Shown piece after piece: positions 24,669 to 31,511 of a DNA stretch of 35,305 nucleotides. Source of the stretch: Deltaproteobacteria bacterium. Lineage in GTDB: Bacteria; Desulfobacterota; Syntrophia; Syntrophales; Smithellaceae. The first letter of the stretch is position 1; each line of letters starts with the position of its first letter. The notes below the pieces were generated by a model. It made no database searches. It was not told the DNA's origin and saw nothing but the letters and a program-made list of their open reading frames with translations. The position numbers and the translations under genes are program-made. Location: assembly GCA_025361065.1 (NCBI GenBank), contig JANYAY010000004.1:1-35305 (forward strand), written 5' to 3'.

Positions 24669-25634
24669 ATGAGAATAAGCGATTTTCTGAAAATCAGGTG
24701 GCAGGAGGGCGATCAGCCCCTTATTCAGCCGCCTTTTTTTTCCCCCATCATTGCCGACCCGAGCTTTCTGTTTCCCGAGGAATGCCCTAATGGAGCATGG
24801 ACTCTGTATGCCCATTCGGCATGGGGCCTGCATGAATACACCTCCCCGGACGGGAAGTCCTGGAGTGATTTGGGTCTGAAAATACGCAATGCAATGCGCC
24901 CTTTCCTCAGACTGCTGCGCAACAATAATTATGCTTTACTGTATGAAAAATACCAACCTCTGGCTTTGCCGCTGCAAGTGCTCCCGGGTCGGCGAGTCTG
25001 GAAATCACACCTGGAAATGAGGTTGAGTGCGGATCTTTCCCATTGGGCTGATCCTGAGGTCATTTTGCAACCCCAGCTTGCCTGGATGAGCGATACCGTT
25101 TGGGGAGATTCTGTTTCGAATCCCTGTCTCGTGGAAGATGATGACGGCCTTCGTCTGTTTTTCTCTGCATCTCTTACGTGGATCGACGATTGCGGCTTTT
25201 GCGAACCGCGATATATTGGTCTGGCCAAATCAGCGGCATTGGGCTCCCCTTTTATTATTCTGCCGCAGCCGATAATCGATCCCCGGGATGATGAGCTTCC
25301 CGGCGCCCTGGGCGCCGGTTCTCTCAAGGTAATCAAGCTGGACGACGGATGGATAGGACTGCAAAATAAGATATATCGCGATCAGGGAGGTTGTTCGCGC
25401 TCGGCTATTTTTTTGTTGCGATCAGCGGACGGAATCACCTGGTTCGCTGCTCAACCGGAGCCGCTGGTGTCTCCCGATTTAGGCTGGAAAAAATCCCACG
25501 TTTATGCCTGCGATTGCCGCTTTCGGGAAGCTGACGGCCGATGGTATCTGTACTTTAACGCCCGGGACGACTGGAAGATTACCGCGGGCAGGGAGCGGAT
25601 CGGCCGGTTGGTGGGATTTATGGCTGGTCAATAG
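24669..25634 (+). CDS. glycoside hydrolase GH43/GH32-like five-bladed beta-propeller protein
   Basis: A 321-residue protein with blade-like repeats typical of the GH43/GH32/GH68 or GH130 propellers. SPIIADPSFLFPEE has the aspartate of the first-blade general-base motif. GDSVSNPCLVEDDDGLRLFFSA and SHVYACDCRFREADGRWYLYFNARDD are two further blades with aromatic-rich strands. No signal peptide is visible, so it is probably cytoplasmic. The start has only a weak purine-rich site (AGAAAGA), and an MR1 element ends about 220 bp upstream. It may hydrolyse or phosphorolyse a glycoside, but the acid catalyst cannot be placed with confidence. It is isolated, with a repeat block on each side. Confidence 0.6.
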   Translation: MRISDFLKIRWQEGDQPLIQPPFFSPIIADPSFLFPEECPNGAWTLYAHSAWGLHEYTSPDGKSWSDLGLKIRNAMRPFLRLLRNNNYALLYEKYQPLALPLQVLPGRRVWKSHLEMRLSADLSHWADPEVILQPQLAWMSDTVWGDSVSNPCLVEDDDGLRLFFSASLTWIDDCGFCEPRYIGLAKSAALGSPFIILPQPIIDPRDDELPGALGAGSLKVIKLDDGWIGLQNKIYRDQGGCSRSAIFLLRSADGITWFAAQPEPLVSPDLGWKKSHVYACDCRFREADGRWYLYFNARDDWKITAGRERIGRLVGFMAGQ

Positions 25635-26176
25635 CAGCGAACATCGCACGCCGGGATGAGTAACGAAGTGGCAACCGGTCCCGGAAAAATGTCCTGATGA
25701 ATTGACGGAAATCAAACGACTTCCGGTCGAGAGCTTTGCACAACCACTCAGATTGTCATACCGGCGGAGGAGACTGTGTCGCAATAGCAGACAAAACCAT
25801 TAACACCGTCATGCCGGTGGATACCGGCATCCAGACGTCATCCCGACGAAAGAGACTGTGTCACAATAGCAAGAAGCGCTATAAAAGCAGTCATACCGGC
25901 GAAAGCCGGTATCCAGAACTTAACGAAAATACTGGATTCCCCCGTATCGAGTACGGGGCAGGCTCTTCGTCGCGCTTCGCTTGCCCGGAATGACCAAAAA
26001 GTAATTGCGACACAGTCTCGAAAGTCTGGATCCAGATATAATTTTACTGGATTCCGGCGTTCGCCGGAATGACCATCTTAACAGTTCTTTACCTAATTAC
26101 GACACAGTCTCTTTCGCCGGTATGACAGACTTATTAATTACGACACAGTCTCTTCGCCGGAATGACGAAACGGGAA
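25635..26176. repeat. repeat block between the propeller and acyl-CoA reductase genes
   Basis: No gene is supported. An outer MR1 composite (25770-26111) contains an inner MR1 element (25852-26019). A second right-end variant with ATTACGACACAGTCTC lies near 26137. A fragment like the MR5 left end (GAGAGCTTTGCACAACC) lies at about 25730. AATCAAACGACTTCCGG at 25710-25726 is an exact copy of the last bases of the acyl-CoA reductase gene at 26175-26191. Confidence 0.7.
25852..26019. repeat. MR1 element nested in MR1, GAAA duplication
   Basis: The 168-bp element has ends GAGACTGTGTCACAAT and ATTGCGACACAGTCTC, with GAAA at 25848-25851 and 26020-26023. Removal restores CCCGACGAAAGTC, the hairpin of the outer copy. 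Confidence 0.85.
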
Positions 26177-27745
26177 TCAAACGACTTCCGGGCTGAGCTT
26201 TCCCTTTACCGGAGAAATATTTATGGCGCCGACCACTTCGGGAACCTCCAGTCGGACTGACTTCCGATCCTTCAGCGCATAGCGGTTCAGACCCGCCAGA
26301 TGGATTGGTCCCATATAACGCTCCCACTCAATCAGCCGTGCATCAACGGGGAACATCTTTTGATCCGCAGGAAGAAACCGCGAGACAAGATCCATCAGTC
26401 CTTCATTGTGGAAAATGCATCGGGGTGAAGCATAGAAAGAAAAGGTAATAGCCAGTTTCATCGAGGTGTTTACAAATTCCGTCACTTTCCGGATCATGTT
26501 CCTCATTCCTGTCTTGCGGCAAATCCCGTCGTATGCCGTAACGGCAACTTTAAGCCCGGACATCGCCATCATGAAAAGCCTCCGATCGATGATCCGGAAG
26601 TCACGCCTTGGTTTGCCTTTGGGAAACAGCCGATTGTAGGCGGCATGATTGAGGTTGGCCTCTGACTGAAGCAGATGTTTCATCCGTCCGACCGTGATTG
26701 GATTGGAAGATCCGGTGGAGCATTGATAGAGTCTGTGCCTGCCGGGAAGAACAAGAGCCTCGGCGGCGGCGAGGATTAAACTGTTCGCCACGAAATCCGC
26801 CGGAATGATATCGATAACGCCGTGAGTGAGAGCCGGAAAGAAGGGAGTTCTCTCCCGGGCATAAGCCAGAATAATGGCATCGGCTACTTTGACGCCTTCC
26901 ACCCATCCGGGGACCGGTTCCCGATAAGTGCTTTCAATAATTGCCGGTCGAACGATTGTCAGTGTCGAGCCCTGCAGAGCCTCCGTGATGAGCTGCTCGC
27001 CAATCCATTTGGTGAATGTATATGTGTCGTTCCAGCCATAGCGCTGTGACTCTTTCACGCCCAACTCGACAAAACGTTCAGCCAAATGATCAGGCGAGAT
27101 ACAATCTTCTTTAACTTTTTTTATTTTTTCCTGCAGGCGGGCAATAAGAGGCCGCACCTCATAAAATCCCCGGGAGCTGCGCGAAACTGCTTTACGGGCC
27201 GGAATCACAACTTTTTCCCGGCAATCCCCTTTGTTAAAACCATGCACATAACAGGTAGAAACATGGACCAGGGGAATATTTCCCGCCGCCTGAACCAGGT
27301 CCGCAATATTGAGCAGGCTCAGGACATTGATTTGCAGCGCCCTGGGCAGTTCATCGCGAAAATCTACACAGGCGGCCGCATGGATCACAATATCAACCCG
27401 GGAGGCCAATTGCGCAAACCCTTCCCGTCCCAAACCAAAATTCTTTTCCGTAACCTCCCCAGTTATACAGTCAATCTTGTCCCGGCAGAATTGATGGAAA
27501 TACGAGGAACTCTCCTCCTTGAGCCGATCAAAAATGGTGGCCGCAAGAATTTCCTGGTCAAAGCGCTCCTGCGCCGTGCGACAGCATTTGTTGCCCCGGA
27601 TCAACAGGACAATCTTTCCGACATCCGGTATTTCGCGAATCAATTTTTCCACAAGCACCTTGCCCAGGAATCCTGTCGTGCCTGTAATTAAAATCCGTTT
27701 ACCTGTTAATTGCTGACTCACCGAAATTTTATCTTGTGCGATCAT
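26177..27745 (-). CDS. fatty acyl-CoA reductase (alcohol-forming, SDR type)
   Basis: A 522-residue reductase of the FAR/male-sterility family. The NADP motif is GTTGFLG (22-28), then HAAACVDF, HVSTCYVHG with Ser163, and the active-site Tyr242-x-x-x-Lys246 in YTFTKW. The insert between VSTCYVHG and the active site (VIPARKAVSRSS, GFYEVRPL) fits my recollection of bacterial wax-ester-type reductases such as those of Marinobacter. The C-terminal 150 residues form the 'sterile' domain. It reduces long-chain acyl-CoA with NADPH to a fatty alcohol, for wax esters or ether lipids. AAGGAG precedes the ATG. It follows the 612-residue gene by 32 bp, so they form an operon. No wax-ester synthase is in the window. 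Confidence 0.8.
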   Translation of the reverse strand: MIAQDKISVSQQLTGKRILITGTTGFLGKVLVEKLIREIPDVGKIVLLIRGNKCCRTAQERFDQEILAATIFDRLKEESSSYFHQFCRDKIDCITGEVTEKNFGLGREGFAQLASRVDIVIHAAACVDFRDELPRALQINVLSLLNIADLVQAAGNIPLVHVSTCYVHGFNKGDCREKVVIPARKAVSRSSRGFYEVRPLIARLQEKIKKVKEDCISPDHLAERFVELGVKESQRYGWNDTYTFTKWIGEQLITEALQGSTLTIVRPAIIESTYREPVPGWVEGVKVADAIILAYARERTPFFPALTHGVIDIIPADFVANSLILAAAEALVLPGRHRLYQCSTGSSNPITVGRMKHLLQSEANLNHAAYNRLFPKGKPRRDFRIIDRRLFMMAMSGLKVAVTAYDGICRKTGMRNMIRKVTEFVNTSMKLAITFSFYASPRCIFHNEGLMDLVSRFLPADQKMFPVDARLIEWERYMGPIHLAGLNRYALKDRKSVRLEVPEVVGAINISPVKGKLSPEVV

Positions 27746-27777
27746 AGAAGAGCTCCTTGCTGCTCATATTTCTTTGG

Positions 27778-29616
27778 TTAAATTTTCAACCGGGCATTTT
27801 CGGCGACCACAAAATCAGCTATCCAGCCCGGGATAAAGGCCCAGGCACGATTTCCGTTTTGCGTCTTTCCCAGATCCAGAGTACCGAACAACCAGATTTT
27901 TGATTTATAAAACAGTGTCGCCCCCTGTCCCTGAAGCCTTTCGGCAAAGCTCAGAATACCGGGCTTTTTCAATGAGCCGTCTTCCAGAACGCAATAACCG
28001 GCATTGTGGCCGTCGCTGTCGGGCCAGACTGTTGTGTAGTGGGAAGCCAGAGCCTTACCGATGGACATGAACCGGACAAAATCGGCGAGGCTGTGCAACT
28101 TCAATCCGAAGCGCACCCGCAAATAAATTGCTATCAACCAGTGCAGGGGTTCTTTCTCGTCTTCCCGCTCTGCACATCCGTGCAAGACTCGCAGATACTC
28201 CCGGCCCCATTTCCCCGTATCCTTGAGGAACGCCGAAAGACGCCACATGGGTGACGAAAAATCGACGGCATAGACCTTCCAGCACTGATTAAACATCTCA
28301 TCGGCCATCGCATGCGCCACTGTAGTGCCATCCGGAAGCGTGATATTATCGAGGGCGCCGATCGTATATGAGGTCATACCGAGATAGATGGGATTTGACG
28401 ACATTGCACTGCTGAATTTCTTTTCCAGGGCACTGATGTTCTGCTCACTGAGCGGTTTGGTAACATCGCCTTGCAAAAATATGATCCTGTCGTATATTCC
28501 TTCATACCGGGGCTGTTTTCCCAACTGCACAAAGCGATTTTCACCCCCCGCCAGCTGATCACCGGCAATATCGATGACCGCAAGGCGCACCCTTTCCAAT
28601 AAAAGTTTTTTCAGTTTTGCATCCGGATTATCGTAAATCTTCCTAAGGAGAAGTTCGGACATGTTGCCGACACCGCCGGCATAATCGATCACGATGACAT
28701 TCCGGTTGCCGGTCTTTTGCAGGGCATGAACGATATCTTCAATGATTCGCTGGACAATGGCTTTGCGTCCCAGTTGATCCTGGGATACAAACGGTGAATC
28801 CATTGTTACCTGATCCGGCGGCACTTCGGATACAGGATACAGGCCGAGGAACCTTCCGCGACCATCAATACTTAATCTGCCGATACCACGGACTCCCCGG
28901 GAATCTATAGTGCTGTCCAGCAACTCCTCCAGGTGATCGCCTACATAAACAGGCACCTGCCCCGTAACCCGTGCATGAAAGGCCGGATACAGTTCCCTCA
29001 GGATCCCATAGAGATTGACGCCGGCCGGCCAGAGCGTACCGAAACACCGGGTAGCGATTTTCACTTCATCCGGTGAGCCCACCATGGTTTGGATTTTATT
29101 TTTTCTAAACAGATTTCCGATACTCCGCAGAAAATTCAGGATATCGATCGTTTCTTTCATGATCCGCTTCGGAATCCCGAAACCCGGAACATCGCGGCAC
29201 TCCGGATGCGACGTGATAGCTTTCATGAATGGGGCCTGAAGAATGTGCCTGGCCTGTTTTCGTATCAGCCTGCCGGTTACGTCCTGGTGCGATAACTCTT
29301 CCGGAATATAACCGTCGGCAACGGTCAGCGTATTGATTTGCTGAATGGAACGCGGGAGTTCGTTTACCGCTTCATAGCCTTTGAGCAGATTGTGATATTC
29401 CTGCAAGCTTCTCCACGATTCCCTTTGCGGAAAAACTTCAGCGGCGGCGACACTCTGGCGCTCAACCTTCAATACATTCATCGCAGATGTATCCAGAATG
29501 CCATCTTCCCTGTTTGTAAAAGGAGACATTCTGGGGCGCCTGACCGCTTTTTCTGCGTCGGCCAAGGATGCGCCCGCTACCTGATCCATTGTTCTGTCTA
29601 TAACCGCAGCTTTCAT
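27778..29616 (-). CDS. methyltransferase-like protein of unknown function
   Basis: A 612-residue protein with no family I can name. Residues about 300-460 read as a SAM-binding Rossmann domain: VIDYAGGVGN (309-318) looks like motif I, LAVIDIAGDQ (345-354) has an acidic residue at the end of strand 2, and LQGDVTKP (381-388) resembles the later Asp motif. The N-terminal 300 residues are helical and charged with no known motif, and the last 150 are mixed. No signal peptide or membrane span is seen. It is co-directional with the fatty acyl-CoA reductase 32 bp downstream, with AAGGAG before its start, so it may modify a lipid or an acyl precursor; this is guilt by association. A palindromic operator-like site lies 70 bp upstream. 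Confidence 0.5.
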   Translation of the reverse strand: MKAAVIDRTMDQVAGASLADAEKAVRRPRMSPFTNREDGILDTSAMNVLKVERQSVAAAEVFPQRESWRSLQEYHNLLKGYEAVNELPRSIQQINTLTVADGYIPEELSHQDVTGRLIRKQARHILQAPFMKAITSHPECRDVPGFGIPKRIMKETIDILNFLRSIGNLFRKNKIQTMVGSPDEVKIATRCFGTLWPAGVNLYGILRELYPAFHARVTGQVPVYVGDHLEELLDSTIDSRGVRGIGRLSIDGRGRFLGLYPVSEVPPDQVTMDSPFVSQDQLGRKAIVQRIIEDIVHALQKTGNRNVIVIDYAGGVGNMSELLLRKIYDNPDAKLKKLLLERVRLAVIDIAGDQLAGGENRFVQLGKQPRYEGIYDRIIFLQGDVTKPLSEQNISALEKKFSSAMSSNPIYLGMTSYTIGALDNITLPDGTTVAHAMADEMFNQCWKVYAVDFSSPMWRLSAFLKDTGKWGREYLRVLHGCAEREDEKEPLHWLIAIYLRVRFGLKLHSLADFVRFMSIGKALASHYTTVWPDSDGHNAGYCVLEDGSLKKPGILSFAERLQGQGATLFYKSKIWLFGTLDLGKTQNGNRAWAFIPGWIADFVVAENARLKI

Positions 29617-29685
29617 AATAGCTCCTTATCAAATCAAAAATCTTCATCTGATCACCAAGAGGATTCTCTTGCCTGGAAGTTGATG

Positions 29686-29702
29686 AAACTATGACATAGT
29701 TT
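29686..29702. promoter_or_regulatory. palindromic operator-like site
   Basis: AAACTATG-A-CATAGTTT is a perfect 8-bp inverted repeat with a 1-bp centre, 70 bp before the start of the 612-residue gene. A dimeric repressor is the natural reader. The DNA around it is A+T-rich, as expected for a promoter region. The cognate regulator is not identifiable. Confidence 0.45.
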
Positions 29703-29756
29703 GCTTTTAATATCTTGCGTGTTTACTCACAGCATACTACGAGCCTATCCCTTGTA

Positions 29757-29996
29757 CTATGAGCAAACACTGCCTCGCAGTGCGAAAATAATCCGAGATT
29801 TCTGCAAAACATGGATGACAGGATTGGTGAAAAGAACTACCCAGCTTCTATAAAGGGCAAAGGCACCAGCTACTTCTACCGCGGACAGTTTGTCAAATTT
29901 TCTCTTTAAAGAAACAATAATCAACCCGCCGACGATTAAGCAGCCCAATTGGAAATATGGAAAGTCAGTTGTGCCCGCTGCTGCGTATTCTACCAA
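29757..29996 (-). CDS. possible small hydrophobic protein or gene fragment
   Basis: A 79-codon frame with a hydrophobic segment (LGCLIVGGLIIVS) followed by KRKFDKL. The only start near its head is a TTG without a clear ribosome site, and the frame is open further upstream, into the DNA where an MR2 element is inserted. I recognise no family. It could be the end of a membrane-protein gene that was cut, or chance. Confidence 0.2.
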   Translation of the reverse strand: MVEYAAAGTTDFPYFQLGCLIVGGLIIVSLKRKFDKLSAVEVAGAFALYRSWVVLFTNPVIHVLQKSRIIFALRGSVCS

Positions 29997-30042
29997 AAGA
30001 AAGTTCGTGTTCTCTTGGAAGACATCAAAAGAGTTATTGGTG

Positions 30043-30379
30043 ATGGTCTCGTAAAAAGGCCTTCACACCGGTGAAAACCGGTGTCCAGCGTTTTGTAAGT
30101 CTTTGAAATATCTGGATTCCGGCTTTCGAGACTGTGTCGCAATTGACAGATGCTGATTGCAGTCTATTCGCAATGTCCCCCGCTGGCGGGGGCAAGGGGG
30201 TGGATGTTTTTTAAGTGGCTGTAATATTAATAATTTACACATTGGCACGCCTTAGTCCACCTCCGTCACCTCGTGACACCTCCGCCAGCGGAGGACACGA
30301 AATGGCAATTTTTTCTATTACGACACAGTCTCTTTCGCCGGAATGACGATTCTGAGGCTTTTCCGACTTTTACGAGGTC
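30043..30379. repeat. MR2 element with nested MR1, perfect 9-bp duplication
   Basis: The ends are GATGGTCTCGTAAAAAG and CTTTTACGAGGTC. GTTATTGGT flanks it exactly on both sides (30034-30042 and 30380-30388). A complete MR1 long-variant element sits inside. Without the nested 205 bp and one TTTC it is 128 bp, close to the 130-bp copy at 11181-11310. Confidence 0.9.
30128..30332. repeat. MR1 long-variant element, complete 205-bp copy, TTTC duplication
   Basis: Ends are GAGACTGTGTCGCAAT and ATTACGACACAGTCTC. TTTC flanks it on both sides (30124-30127 and 30333-30336). The empty site GGCTTTCGCCGG is present in the uninterrupted MR2 copy at 11260-11271. Confidence 0.9.
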
Positions 30380-30479
30380 GTTATTGGTAATAGAATTCGT
30401 GAATTAAGAAAACAAAGAGTATTATCCCAGGAGGAGTTTGGTTATGAAGCAGGTTTGCATCTCATACTTATCGCGGCAA

Positions 30480-30588
30480 AGCAACCACCTCGCGAGCTCG
30501 CGGTCGAGGTATGAAATGAACGTCATTATATCGTGAGCTTACTGCGGAGAATTATCGCTCGTCCCGCGTGAGCGGGATTGAAAAGTGA
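30480..30588. repeat. MR4 structured repeat, copy 1
   Basis: Begins CAACCACCTCGCGAGCTCGC. The hairpin CCTCG...CGAGG is followed by the conserved stretch GTATGAAATGAACGTCATTA and a second stem around CTCGTCCCGCGTGAGCG. A second copy is at 34929-35035. The stems differ between copies while remaining able to pair, suggesting the structure matters. No transposase or target duplication was seen. Confidence 0.6.
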
Positions 30589-30695
30589 GAAAATAACTGG
30601 TCAATAGATACAATAGTCAAGGTGGCAAGTCGATATCCAGGATCTTTTCGATTATCCCTTTGATCCTACGGAACCGTTTATATGCGTTGTTATGG
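30589..30695 (-). other. gap with a possible C-terminal coding fragment
   Basis: On the - strand, directly after the stop of the DUF5615 gene, a short frame reads NNAYKRFRRIKGIIEKIL and DIDLPP before a stop near 30621. It looks protein-like and could be the tail of a decayed gene, but it is too short to identify. Nothing else is seen here. Confidence 0.2.
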
Positions 30696-31070
30696 TCAGT
30701 TCTTGATTTTCTTTCTGATTCGCGCTCTTCCAGGCTCTAAAACAGTAAAGCTGCCTTCAATTTCTGCAGCATGTCCTTCAATCAGATCGATCACGGCTGC
30801 AACCATTGAGGAGCGTGTACTCGCCGGATAGCGAAGCAGCAGTATGCCCGTAATCGCATGTTGATGCGCAAAAACCCACTCACCAAAGTCCTTGTCTTCT
30901 GTCAGCAATAGCCGGTTTTCCGCCACTGCCAATTCCAGTACATCTTCATCTGGTAGTGATGGGGAAATTTCAGTGATGGCGTTGACGGAATAGCCTGCCT
31001 GCCTTAGTACTCGAACGACGGAGAAATCACAACTTTCATCTGCCAAAAAAATCAATCGTTTTGCGCTCAA
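30696..31070 (-). CDS. DUF5615 PIN-like protein (probable toxin component)
   Basis: A 124-residue protein with the Mut7-C/DUF5615 PIN-like fold. Acidic residues sit at the expected places: LADESCDFSVV near the N terminus, DEDVLELA, and LLLTEDKDFGEW in the middle. These would form a metal-dependent nuclease site. It starts within the last 4 bp of the DUF433 gene (ATGA overlap), the arrangement seen for DUF433-DUF5615 pairs that have been predicted as type II toxin-antitoxin modules. RNase activity is not demonstrated for most members, so 'toxin' is by family and context. The C terminus is basic (RARIRKKIKN). Confidence 0.75.
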   Translation of the reverse strand: MSAKRLIFLADESCDFSVVRVLRQAGYSVNAITEISPSLPDEDVLELAVAENRLLLTEDKDFGEWVFAHQHAITGILLLRYPASTRSSMVAAVIDLIEGHAAEIEGSFTVLEPGRARIRKKIKN

Positions 31071-31309
31071 TTGGCAGTTCCTGTTTTCAGATAGATTGTT
31101 GTTTCATTGTGGATCATATCGGCCGCGTAAATCAAAGCCGCCTGGATGGCTTCTCGCGACAGATTCGGATAACCATCGATTAAATCTTCGAAAGAGGCAC
31201 CTTCGCCCAATTTGCGCAAAATGAGGTCGACAGGTATCCTTGTCCCTTTGATGACGGGTTTTCCCAGCATCACTTCCGGCTTGGTTTCGATCATTTCGTA
31301 GGCAGTCAT
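31067..31309 (-). CDS. DUF433 protein (probable antitoxin, winged/HTH fold)
   Basis: An 80-residue protein with the DUF433 signature: PVIKGTRIPVDLIL followed by a helix-turn-helix segment containing DLIDGYPNLSREAIQAAL. It is the first gene of the pair and its stop overlaps the PIN-like gene by 4 bp, giving coupled translation. Family members are DNA-binding-like antitoxins, so autorepression is expected; a palindrome lies between its own -35 and -10 (31333-31346). GGAGGG precedes the ATG at a good distance. Confidence 0.75.
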   Translation of the reverse strand: MTAYEMIETKPEVMLGKPVIKGTRIPVDLILRKLGEGASFEDLIDGYPNLSREAIQAALIYAADMIHNETTIYLKTGTAN

Positions 31310-31329
31310 AACAATCCCTCCACTATTGA

Positions 31330-31358
31330 ATTTTATGGTACCATAATTTTAGATTCAA
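31330..31358 (-). promoter_or_regulatory. promoter and operator of the DUF433/DUF5615 pair
   Basis: On the - strand TTGAAT (31358-31353) and TAAAAT (31335-31330) are 17 bp apart. The perfect palindrome TTATGGTACCATAA (31333-31346) overlaps the -10 box and spacer, so a bound dimer would block RNA polymerase. This fits antitoxin autoregulation. Confidence 0.6.
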
Positions 31359-31511
31359 GAAAGTTTTTTCTTTGGTGAAAAAAACAGATATTCGTGTTCT
31401 TCCTATTTTAACTTTTCTTAAAATGGTTATTTCTCTTTTTGCTAATTCTAAATCTGCTTTGGGAGCCTACAACACCTTCTTAATAAATCAATATTGACAC
31501 GACTTGATCAT

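Larger units (their letters stand above)
30016..30460 (+). pseudogene. XRE-type helix-turn-helix gene, interrupted by an MR2 element
   Basis: Joining 30016-30042 to 30389-30460 (dropping the element and one target duplication) gives an open frame, MEDIKRVIGNRIRELRKQ, followed by VLSQEEFGYEAGLH. This is the first half of an XRE/Cro-type helix-turn-helix domain. The presumed start is a TTG at 30016, so the true 5' end is uncertain. After about 30460 the sequence stops resembling the family and runs into the MR4 repeat. The gene is therefore both interrupted and truncated. It may once have governed a restriction-modification or toxin-type locus, but nothing else of such a locus is seen. Confidence 0.6.

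Noticed and set aside
27160-27220. Repeat-derived peptide (VIPARKAVS) inside the fatty acyl-CoA reductase, resembling MR1 hairpin translation
   Set aside because: The whole stretch through GFYEVRPL fits the normal insert of bacterial fatty acyl-CoA reductases as I recall them, so it is probably native sequence.
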